Part shown: in pieces, positions 22,541-34,500 of the stretch | Numbering within the stretch: the stretch's first letter is position 1 | How the letters are laid out: the number at the start of each line of letters is the position of its first letter | Assembly: GCA_029964075.1 (NCBI GenBank) | Contig: CM057146.1 | Location: 12,481,501 to 12,545,500, forward strand | From: Patiria pectinifera | Taxonomy: Eukaryota; Echinodermata; Asteroidea; Valvatida; Asterinidae | DNA: 64,000 nt | Direction of reading: 5' to 3' | The notes under the pieces: model-generated | The model's input: only the letters and a program-made list of their open reading frames with translations | Database searches by the model: none | Told to the model about the DNA's origin: nothing | Position numbers and translations under genes: made by a program

Positions 22541-25500
22541 CTGCAAAGAACAAGTGGTTGATTGGGGTTATGCCAGAGTTGTAATGACTCGACTCGAGTC
22601 CGACTCGAGTCACAATTTTTGGTGACTCGGCTCGACTCGAGTCCCTATGGGCAAATGACTCGACTCGACTCGAGTCCTTACGAGCAAATGACTCGACTCG
22701 ACTCGAGTCCCTCATCAGAATGACTGGACTCGACTCGAGGAAAGCTATTGAGACTCGAGTCCCAAAAACATAAGCAAAACTTTGCGAAAAATATTTGCAA
22801 TGACTTACGCCGGTGCCAGTTTTTGTTCGCGTCGCGATAGAATGTTCGCGAATAATGTATACATATACATGTACATACGTGGTTTGATCAGTGTCCCCAT
22901 TAGTTGAATGACGATCAGCTGGCACCCCTTAGCAGTAGCCCGAATGTAAAATTTAAAAAGTCAAAAAATGACTTTCTCTCTTGTGTTTATTTATTGTATA
23001 GTGCTCAAATATCTGTGACTCGAATTAACTCAAGCTAAATAATTGACTCGACTCGACTCGACTCGACTCGACCACACACTGTGACTCGACTCGACTCAAT
23101 TCGACTGTCTTGACCTAATGACTTGACTCGACTCGAGTCACTTCTTTAAAATGACTCGACTCGACTCGACTCGAGTCACTAAAATCAGTGACTCATTACA
23201 ACTCTTGCTTATGCAGGGTGAGTCAAAAAAGCGAAATCCACCCCCCCCCCAAAAAAAAAATAGTAAAAATTTGTAGCACCGAAAATAATAATAATGACTG
23301 GAAAGCCAATTTCAGAAACTGCTTTAAGATAAAAAAAAATGAAATTGCATAATCCGTTCGTAGAATAGGCCTATATCACCATTTAAACGCAATGACCCTA
23401 AAAAGCGTTTCGTCCAAAAAAGAGAGGAATATATTGTGTCCTGTTTGGAACAACATAGATAATGACACGGAATACTTGTTTTAACTGTCAACAACTTTAG
23501 TACACAATATCTTTACTAACAACCCTGCTTAGGCAAACAATATCACTTCTACAATCCACTTTAAAATAAAACAAGGAAGAAGGGCCTTCAAAAGAACTTT
23601 GTGAAATATTTTTAAGTTTTAAACTTAGGTTTTATCGCTGATGATGTTTGAAGACAATTGTGACGACTATTCTTGAAATAGCATTTTAAGTTTTATGGTC
23701 ACCGTATTTAAATGGTAATATTCTTTGAAATGTTTGAGCAATTTTTTTAAATCTAAAATTGCCTTCTATGAAATTAGCTTTCCAGTCATTACTCAAACTG
23801 TACATGTTATTTGCATATCCTGGATTTGAAGAGCCAGCCAACCGACCGACCGACTGACCAGCTTTATTACCACTTCGACTGAAAATGATTAATTGGACTG
23901 CCTGACTGCAATGTCCAACTGACCAGCCTTGAACCTCTCGAGCCCTGCTTAAGTATGGAAGTTTATAGGTTTGTTATTTTCCATTTGTCGATCACCTGTC
24001 GTGATGTGTTCTTGGGGATGGGCTCCGTGCGCGAACAAAGAGGGCGCCATTTTACCTAGCAACAACTTCCCAATGGACGGGACATTTCGCTTGTTGACGC
24101 GCACCGTTCCTTGTGTGTGATACATTTCCTTGATTCCTTGACGTTCCTTGTGTGTGATACAACTCGAGTTACGATGTGTAACACGTCGCATTCAGCACCC
24201 AATTTCACGAAGCGCTGCGACGCGTCGATTTCACGAAAGTTGCGATGTGTTGAACGCATCGAACGTTCCTTGACAACGGCTTAAAAGACGTCGCAAGTTA
24301 CGACGTGTCTAGTGGTCATCGCAAAATAAGAAGAGTCATGAAATAACAAGGGTGCAAGCGACCGACTTCATCAAACTCTTCGTATTTAACGATGCATAGC
24401 AGCGATGCGTCGCAGCTACGACGCGTCCTGCGATCCATTTCACGAAACACATCGTAAGTGCGATGCGTCGCAGATGTATTTATGGCACAACTCGATGTCT
24501 GTTTTATGTATATAGCTATCGTACAGTAAATAGTCGTCTGATATTCAACAAAGACTCGTCGTATCTCAGCTCGAAATTTGTTAAAATGTAAAACAAAATG
24601 GTGGCCGTGAATCTCGTTTTTGTTATGTTTATGGCATTAAACTGGCTTAGAAAGGGACTCTTCTTATTAGACACGTCGTAACTTGCGACGCGTTTTAAAC
24701 CGTTGTCAAGGAACTTACGACGCGTTCAACACATGGCAACTTTCGTGAAATGGATGATACTAGGCGTCGCGAGTTGCGACGTGTTACACGTCGTAACTCG
24801 AGTTGCGACGCGTCGCAGCGCTTTGTGAAATCTGGTGCAGTGGTCGCAACTCGCGACGCGTCGTATCATCCTATTCACGAAAGTTGTTGCGATGTGCTGA
24901 ACGCGTCGTAAGTTCCTTGACAAGAGCTTAAAACACGTCGCAAATTATGACGTGTCTAGTAGTCATCGCAAAATAAGAAGAGTCCTTTTTAGCCAGTTTT
25001 ATGCCACAAACATTACATAAAGTAGATTATAATACCGAGGCAATGTGTGTAAAATTGTCAATAGAAAATTCATTAAATAATTATGAATTAGACTGGAATA
25101 TTGATTTGAAATTTTCAAAGTAGCTATACAGTCCACTTAGAGCTTGTTTTCCTTCAAAATTGCATCTCACGACGGCCATTTTGTTTTACGTTTTAACAAA
25201 TTTCGAGCTGAGATCCGACGACTCTTTGTTGAATATCAGACGACTATTTACTGTACGCTGATTACTGAATACATAAAACAGTCACCGAGTTGTGCTATAA
25301 ATACACATGCGACGCATCGCACTTACGACGTGTTTTGTGAAATGGATCGCAGGACGCGTCGTAGCTGTGACGCATCGTAGGGATACGACGTGTCGCAGCC
25401 ACTGATCTCTATATAAAGACTAGAAAGCGGATAGAGAGCCGCAAAATGAATGAATTTGACGCCATATCGGTGAGGCCAGTGAGACCGCGGCTGGTGATCT

Positions 25501-28500
25501 ACAAAGGACAAGTTGCCGTCTTTATAGGCATCATGAATACTTTTGTAACATCGCGGTTCATTTGATTTATATTTCGACCACCACCACTGACCACGATTTA
25601 CAATTTTTCTTTTGTCGTGGTTTACTTCTTTTTTTTTAAAGATATTGTCCATCATTTGTAATTTATGCATTTTGTTCGTTTGAGGCACCAAAAGTGCTCA
25701 AAATCTGAAGAAGGGTGCTGAACAACTAACTTGATGAAGTTTCAGATCAGCTTCAGCTGTACATTCCGAGAAAAACAGCATTCTAGGATCTCAATTTTAA
25801 ATCAAAAGTTGCTGAATCATGTTTTGAATTGGGCCTGAATTCAGCGTCCGAGACACGTTCTCACTGAGCCGATTGCAGCTACGCGATGTCGCGCATCAAT
25901 CCGACGAATTATAGCAACTGCGCGCGCGTGTGCGTCGTGCAAATGCTTGCGCGCGCTTCGCCGAATAACAAAAACGAACTACTAATTAAATGTTCCAACG
26001 GTGCGTCTTAAGAAGGCCTTCTTTCGTCAATTTCTTCAAAATGACAGCTTGCCAGAAAGAATAATTTCACAAGAAGTTTAGTCTCCTTACTATCTTTCAA
26101 CCAAGTATGTTTTTCAACAATAATTTTGCCAGTTACTTTTCGGATAGCTGCAAAATGATGGACTATAGCTTTAATGCCGCAGTTCCTTTTTTGGCGTTTT
26201 GGAAATAATAATCACTGCGGAAATGTGTCCTTTTAGAACATCATAATACGTGTGCGTGACCAAAATGCGCGTCAACTCTTCATACAACGCGCGCGATATA
26301 TACGCGTAGAACGTTTGTAATTATACGCGGCCATCTTCGTGAGACCGGGGGCGAACTGGTCAATATGCAAAATCTACTGTGTGACTGGTGTATGGATATC
26401 CGCAATCCAGTCTTTATATAGAGATCAGTGGTCGCAGCGCTGCGATGCATCGTAAGTTACGAAGAGTTTGATGAGGATCAATTGAACTATGTACACGGTA
26501 CGCAGTGGCTGCGCTTTGGGGTTTGGGGTACATGACTCAGCAATTTGTAATGAAAATTTTCAATCAGTTTTCAGGTTGGGCACATTGTTTTTGGATATTT
26601 TGTGTTTCAATGTGGACGGTCTTCAATATTGCCAGAACATCCTTCTAGCCTATTTAGAACTTAAAATTCAAGCATTTCTAGAAATTCCCTACACCCTATT
26701 TTGTTCTATCCATTTTCAGCATTAATTAAAGTAGATTTGCAAGTGATCTTGGATTTTGCATCCCTAAGCAATACCCTTAACTGCGATGGTTCCTCAGCAC
26801 AAACAAAGAAAAGGCAGCTATTAATTAGGGCACCATGTCGCGTCACATTGAGACTTTTTTGGAGGGTCCAAAAAAGATGGTTGCCCTGTACTACGGGTGT
26901 TTTCTCACAAAAAGCACACCCATGCAGTGTTCTATTCAAGTTCAGCACATTACAAGTCCATTCACAAAAAAAATCACATATACATTTTAAAATCTGGTCA
27001 CAAGTAGTAGAGGATGACTAATAACAAAAGATTGCATTAGTCAGAGGTCATTTCAACAGCTTGTGAAAGACCTTTGGACTGGATATTGCGTGACTAAAAT
27101 CAAAATGCAACACCGTACATTCACTCACCTCTGATGCCCTTTCTGTAAATAGCTTGAAAATACCGCAGTCCAGAGACAAATTCACGTTGGATCTTATTGG
27201 ATACAGACCAAAAAAACGAAGACAACAATTCAAGAATCACGAAAAATCTTACTTTAAGTCTATTCTGTTCGGACCGCACGCCTGAGTGCAGAAGTCATCA
27301 TCATCATTATCAGTAAGATTTGAGGCTTTGCATGGTGGAGATACTAAATAATGAAAGGTTTGCGGAAACACCATGTGCGAATAATTTCTCAACTAAGAGA
27401 ATGGTTCTGAAAAGAACCAGAGGTATAAACTCGACGTTCCGGTCAGTATGCTCTGACCGTCTTTAGGAGAGTGCCTAAACTCTAAGAAAGTGAATACTTA
27501 AGTAGCAAAAGGCGAAGTCAATGAAGTGAGAAGTTGCATCCTGTGCGGATGCCAAGTAGACAGGATCCTAGAACAATCATCATTATCATTCTCAACCGTT
27601 ATCTGCCCACTGCAAGGTGAAGGCCTTCCCAAGATGGCGAGAGCCTGTGCCGCTCTCATCCTTGATCTTCTGTATGCCTCCGCTAACGGAGATTAGCCTT
27701 CCCCGTCTCTGGCAGCCAACCGCACCAGATTCCTCCAAGATGTTTTCTCCTTGCCCGATCGGGATGCAGCCCCAATCGACAGACCTGTCCCGTTGCGGAT
27801 GTCAGCTATATACTGTCGCCATTGCCGGCCTCTCTGCCTCTTCCCTGGATGGTATCCAGCAATTATGTCCCAAGACAAACCACCGTGGCCAAAGAAGCTG
27901 TGTCGTGGTTTTGACATTGGCGAGCAGGGTTCTTGTGGTGCTGAGCTCCTAGAGGATGCTGTCATTAGTCCGTTTGTCTCTCCCGGTAAAGCGGAGAATC
28001 CTGCGATAGACCCACATTTTAACAGCCCTAGAGCGCGTTTCTCTGCAGCTCGTATTTTAGGACATGCCAGATGAGGGCACATACTATATGGAGTTTGACT
28101 TTCCTGGAGTGACACCTCTATCTTTCCAGATGGGCACCTCGCCCAGTGTGCGCTTCTTTGCCATTGTTATTCTGCTCTTGATGTCTGTTGAGCAGACGCC
28201 GTTCGTTGTCTTGAGGGAACCCAGATATTTAACCTGTGCCACACGCTCGACCTCTGTATAGTGCATGGACCATATACCAGCCAAAGTGGAATATTACACT
28301 TTGGACGGCATTTTGTGGTAAAAGCAGGCAACCATGTCAGATCAGTTAGTTAAAGGATGGAGAAGAAAAAAATAGGTGGATGCCACCCTTAATTTTTTAG
28401 GTAGATAGATAGATAAAAAGATAGACAGATCAGATGAGATAAGATAAGACTAGATAGATTAGATAGATTAGATAGATTAGATATATTAGACAGATTTGAC

Positions 28501-31500
28501 AGATTAGATAGATTAGATAGATTAGATAGATTACATAGATTAGATAGATTACATAGATTACATAGATTACATAGATTACATAGATTAAATAGATTACATA
28601 GATTACATAGAGACAGACAGACAGACAAGCCCGACAGCACGACAGACAGAAAGACAGACAGATATTATATATTTATTCCCATATTTCGGTATATTCTTCA
28701 ATTTTTAAGAAAAAACAAGTATTTTAGTGATCGTACTTCACACCCTTCCCTAAATAACATGTACTTCAGGTTCGGCAAGACTACTTGAAGACTACTTGAA
28801 GATATCTGGAGCCAGGTAAATTCGCAACTTTTGGGTATAATAGTAGCAATTTTGGATCGTTACTACGTCCTCATAATTATTCAGTAACTTATATGCTTTA
28901 GAAAAATGTTGATAAAGGAAGGCTGTGCAAGTAGAATCACCTTTTTTTCAAAATAAAAAAACAACAAATATACCCAAATATGGGGGGAAATATGTTACAC
29001 GGATGGTATTAACGCTGCAAATACATGAACTGTCTCTCTTGGTCTCCATTGCACAGCTTTGTCCATCTGTTGTCATTTGTTCAGGGCATAACATGCCCTG
29101 CCCGCTTCCATTTTCACTTCATCATCTTCTATGATGTCTTATACTCTGTTTGCTCTCTTATTCGTTAACACGTTTTATTCTGTCCTTTTAGCTTCTTTGC
29201 GTTGTTTGGATCATTATTACACGACAAATCAAAACTTTTAATTATTAGTCTTTTTTAATGAATTGATGTATCATCACAAACCTTTACATAGTTTCAAAAT
29301 ATCAAACCCGTAAAATATGCAAGTAACAAAAAATAACATCATCATGGCTGCCAGGACATCAAAAAAAAAAAGACAGCTTGGCAGTCTTGCAAACCCCCCA
29401 AAACACACTGCAAATAGGTTAAATATTTAAGTTACTTTTTCTCAAAATGTCCTTATAAAGTGAGATACATCAATTTACCGAAATAGGGCTTGCGGCACTG
29501 AAGAGTTTATGCAATACTGTACACAATTGTCTTATTTGACTCCTTTTTGAATATTGATCTTTTCGCTTTCGGTGTAAAGTCTTTTGGATGATATTCCCCA
29601 GCTATAGATTTTCTTAATAATCTGTATATAACTTTGATGTATTCTAATGCCTTCTAATGCCTCCTGATGCCTCTTGATGCCAAATGGCTAGTGATGACTT
29701 AATTCTGATGCCTAATACTGATGTCTCTTTGATGCCTCAATGCTCGATGGTCAGTCATGACTTCTATTGCCTTACTGGTGCCTCTTTGAAGCCCCTTTGA
29801 TGCCTGATGGCTAGAGATGACTTTATTCTGATGCCTTGGTGATGCCTCATTGATGCCTCAATGCTCGATGGTCAGTCGTGACTTCTGTTGCCTTACTGGT
29901 GCCTCATTGATGCCCCTTTGATGCCTGATGGCTACAGATGACTTTATTCTGCTGCCTTGCTGGTGCCTCATTGATGCCTCAATGCTCGATGGTCAGTCAT
30001 GACTTCTATTGCCTTACTTGTGCCTCTTTGATGCCCCTTTGATGCCTGATGGCTAGAGATGACTTTATTCTGATGTCTTGCTGGTGCCTCATTGATGCCT
30101 CAATGCTCGATGGTCAGTCGTGACTTCTATTGCCTTACTTGTGCCTCTTTGATGCACCTTTGATGCCTGATGGCTAGAGATGACTTTATTCTGATGCCTT
30201 GGTGATGCCGCATTGATGCCTCAATGCTCGATGGTCAGTCGTGACTTCTGATACCTTCCTTGCAGGTGTCCTACCACTCGACCGAGCTAACGGGATCGGT
30301 TGGCTGGTTCGAATCTGATGTACATAGCAGCGGGTACCGCATAAACTATTATAAGATGGAATTTTGCGTCGGGGTGATATAAATCAAATTAGTTTGCCCT
30401 TCACCGACGTATAAACGCACGAAGGGCAAACCTAATTTGATTTATATCACCCGACGCAAAATTCCATGATGCCTTAATGTTCGATGGTCAGTCGTAGCTT
30501 CTAATGCCTTCCTGGTGCTGCTTTGATGTCTGATGCCTTGGTGATGCCTCTTTGATGCCTCAATGCTCGATGGTCAGTCATAACTTATGATGCCTTCGTG
30601 ATGCCTTCGTGATGCCTTGCTGATGCCTGATGGTCTGTCATGACCACGAATGCCTTCCTGGTGCCTCATTGATGCCACTTTGATGCCTGATGGCTAGTGA
30701 TGGCTTAACGCTAATGTGTTGCTGATGCCTCTTTGATGCGTCAATGCTAGATTGTCAGTCATAATATCTAATACCTGGTTCCTCTTTAATTGATGCCCCT
30801 TGGATGCCTGATTGTTAGTGATGACATACTTCTGATGCCTTGCTGATGCCTCTTTGATGACTCAACGCTCGATGGTTAGTCATGACTTCTACTGCCTTTA
30901 TGCTGCCTTCCTGGTGCCTCGTTGATACACCTTTGATGCTTGATGGCAAGTGATGACTTAATTCTGATTCCTTGCTGATCGATGCCTCTTTGATGCCTCA
31001 ATTCCTCGATGTTCAGTCATAACTTTCAATGATTTCCGGATGCCTCTTTGATGCCCCTTTGATGCCTGATGGCTAGTGATGACTTAATTTTGATGCCTTG
31101 CTGCTGCCTCGTTGATGCCTCAATGCTCGAAGGCCAGTCAGGTTTTATGATGCCTCTTTATTCCTCAGTGCTCGATGGTCAGTCATGACTAATGATGCCT
31201 TTCTGAAGCCTCTTTGATGCCCCTTTGATGCCTGATACAGTCAATGATGACTTCTGATCGATGCCTGTTTGATGGCCGTTTGATGCCTGTTTGATACCTG
31301 CCTGTGATGCCTGATGCTCAGTGATGACTTCTGATGCCTTCCCGATACCTAATATTGATGCCTAAACAATGCCATGTGCTTCAGATGAACATCAGCAGTC
31401 ATCATTTTTACATCAATTATATGTTTCTTGATGATTGATTAATGTACGCCTTTAATGTTTTTCTTTATAAACTTTGCTCAAATTGCTACTCTTTTGATGA

Positions 31501-34500
31501 CCATTTGATGCCTATTTGATGGCAAGGCAGCTAATTCATGGCAAGTTCAGCCAAGCCGCCTGAAAGGTAAAGGGCGTTATCTTGGCATTGGGAGTTAAAG
31601 GAAATACACAACTTTTGCTTTTGCTGTACTTTTCAGAAAGGATGTAGTTGGGCGGAGTATATTGCAGCAAATATCGTCATTGAACTGACCTGTTAAAGTT
31701 TGTGTTTATACATGCAGATGCTGAAAGAAAAAAAAAACCGAAAGCTGTTCTTGTAGTCTAGTTGCCTGACCTTACTTCAGACGAAACAGACCAATTTATA
31801 GAGGACGGGGAATTGTCAGGTCAGGGAACTGAATCAACTGGTCTCCACCCGTTCACGGATGTGTAACTTCAAACAAAATGTGGACTTATAAACTTGTTAA
31901 AATGGGGCAGTATTTGAACCAAAATAGTATTTTTTTCCAATGATGGGCAGTACAAAATGATCAACTTTTCTTGAAAATGACAGCACACCAGGTGCAATGA
32001 TTACACATGACGCATGGGCCCTGGACTACGATTTTTATATTTTTTTTTATGTTGCAAATGATTAAGGTGTATATATTCCCTTTTAAAAAATTCCAAGTAT
32101 GCCCCATGGTTTGCACATTAGCAAGAACATAATCCCCAAAATATTCTGGTTGGTGTGTTTTCCATGATTCAATATTTCAAACGCAGGCTCCGATATAATA
32201 GAATCTACTCACCTTGAATTTGATTTTATTAATCCTAAATTTGATTTTAATCTTCATGCTACGCACAATAGCGAGATCCATAATGTGGCTGTTGCATTTC
32301 CATTGATGCAATTCTTGAAAGGCAGGCACTGTCAATATAAATTAGAATCAACTCACCCTGAACTTGAGTTTAATCCTGTACTCGGCGCCTTCCTTAACCA
32401 CAATTGGGTTTTGCTTCAATTGAGACATATCACCTTAGAACATGCCAGAAACCGGAGACTTTTTTTTTTGGCCTTAGCAAGAATATGGCAATCCCAAAGC
32501 AATCTGGTTGTTACTGACTTAATGTAAAGTACTAGGTAGACTTAGCTCACCCTGAATTTGACTTCAAACCTGTAGGAGATGCCTTCCTTAACCACAAATG
32601 GCTTCCCCTTAAACTTAGAAAGATCACCTTGGAACAAAACAAAGAGGATGAAAAAAAGTGTGACAATCCAAGTGAAAATTGGGAAAACAAAACAATTTCA
32701 AAAGAAGACAACATAGTTTAAAGCCACATAGGATCACTTGCATTTGTTGCGATAATGCCAAGGCTAAGTCCTTAACAGTGTGGCGTAACTAGGGTTAAAC
32801 TTCTAGGCAGGCACCTGCGGGTCCATTTTTTTTTAAGGGGAGACTGAAGTGAGAATATGGTCAACTGCATTTTTGTTAAATATTTTTTGGGGGGAGGGGG
32901 AGGGTTGTTAAAAAAAATATGGCCGTTTAGAAGTTATTTAGGCACCTTTTTCACATACAAAGTGTTACATGTAATGTGAGTTTCTTTTTTTAAGGCAGAG
33001 AAGTAAGGTACATTTTTTTATGCGAATAGCCTTTTGGGGGGGGGTCGGCTTTTAGTATTGTTTTTGTTGATGTGGGCGGGGGGGGGGCAACATGGGACAC
33101 TCGCACATCCATGCTAAAATGTTCACACTTTTTCCGGGCATTTTTTGGCATCCGTAATATCAGAAAATGGTGGGGGAGGGGCTGGTATACCATCTTCCAA
33201 TGGGGGCGGTCTTTACAACCGACGATTATGCAAACTTGGCGATTTTCAGGGCGCATTGTAATGCATTTGTCGTTCATGTCCTCTCTATACCAATTTTGGG
33301 AATATCGTTACAAACAAAATATTATATATTTGCCAACGTGGACAGACTGCATTGTGAGATACCTACCATAACGTAAGTTACCAATATTAATATCCCTCTA
33401 GAGAGTTTACGATTGTTTTTTTGATAATTGAACTGGCAGCTTGCACATGACTTACACCCGACCGACACCCGGGTGTCGGTCACTTCGCTAAATGTCCACT
33501 TCGCCGACAACCACTTCGCCGTACATGGAGCAGTGTGGTGCAACATAATTGTTTTGCTTTGTCCTTTTCTGGTAACGTGAGTTATGCCTACTAATAACAA
33601 AAACATTGCCAGACCAATAAAAGTTGGTTTTGTTGCCCTTTTTGTAGAATGTGCGCTTAATTTCAAGAGATTTTCTGTGAGAAAAATAGTCCGAAGCCCC
33701 ATTGGTCCGAAGTCCCATTGGTCCGAAGTCCCAATTGTCCGAAGTCCCATTGGTCCGAAGTCCCATTGGCCCGAAGTCCCATTGGTCCGAAGTCCCATTG
33801 GTCCGAAGTCCCATTGGTCCGAATTCCCATTGGTCCGAAGTCCCATTGGTCCGAAACAGAATACTGTGGCGGAACCGATCCTGACACCATTTGTGGCGGA
33901 ACCGGCGGGTGTTGGCGGGAACCCGAGGGGACTGGTCTTACTTATCCCGGGACTCCAACCCACACCAATTATCCCACAAAAATATTTATTAGCCTAACGA
34001 ACGGGTAAGCGGCTACCCATACGAAAGGGGGGACAATTAACGAACGGTGGACTAAGCCTAGGGGCTGTTCGTTTGGTGGAAATTTACCATCGTTTTGTGA
34101 TTGAGTAATTCATTGAATGTAAATAGAGCAAGACAAGTAGCGACGATAGGCCTCAAAGTGAACTCAGGTAACCCTCACAACAGACCTAGGTAACCCTCAG
34201 TGAACTTGGTAACCATCACAGTGAACCTAGTAACCCTCAAGGTGAACCTGAGTAACCCTCACATAGACGAGTTATTCCAAAGACGATTATCAATAGGATT
34301 TATTCAAGAATAGTTATAACAAGGGTCACTTGCAGTTACTGCACCCTTTGTAGTAAACTTAGCCTTGGGTAACCCTCACGTGGTCAACTGCACCACATGA
34401 TTATAAACTTATACAAGTATAATCCCTGTTATTATCACAGTTCCAATAACCCTCACACAGATTGAGCTGTCCCAATAACCCTCACAGAGGAAAGGTAACC

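Larger units (their letters stand above)
23950..26480. repeat. Nest of palindromic CGACGCGTCG-type elements, RhoGDI intron 5
   Basis: An outer inverted repeat runs from ttcatcaaactcttcgta (24,367) to tacgaagagtttgatga (about 26,460), with arms about 270-320 bp: 24,367-24,690 against 24,965-25,400 plus 26,439-26,476. Inside is a second element with ends tagacacgtcgtaacttgcg and, inverted, at about 24,956. A partial relative lies at 24,060-24,312. The right outer arm is split by the hAT-like element at 25,400-26,430. Confidence 0.7.

Noticed and set aside
22541-22925. Upstream half of a 193-codon frame running into RhoGDI exon 6
   Set aside because: It reads through the acceptor into intron and GACTC repeats; only 22,344-22,540 matches RhoGDI.
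27617-28261. Plus-strand frames of 65-111 codons
   Set aside because: They are antisense to a LINE C-terminal relic on the minus strand.
30266-30320. tRNA-like stretch with ggttcgaatct and cgaccgagctaac
   Set aside because: The A-box-like and B-box-like parts lie on opposite strands in the wrong order.
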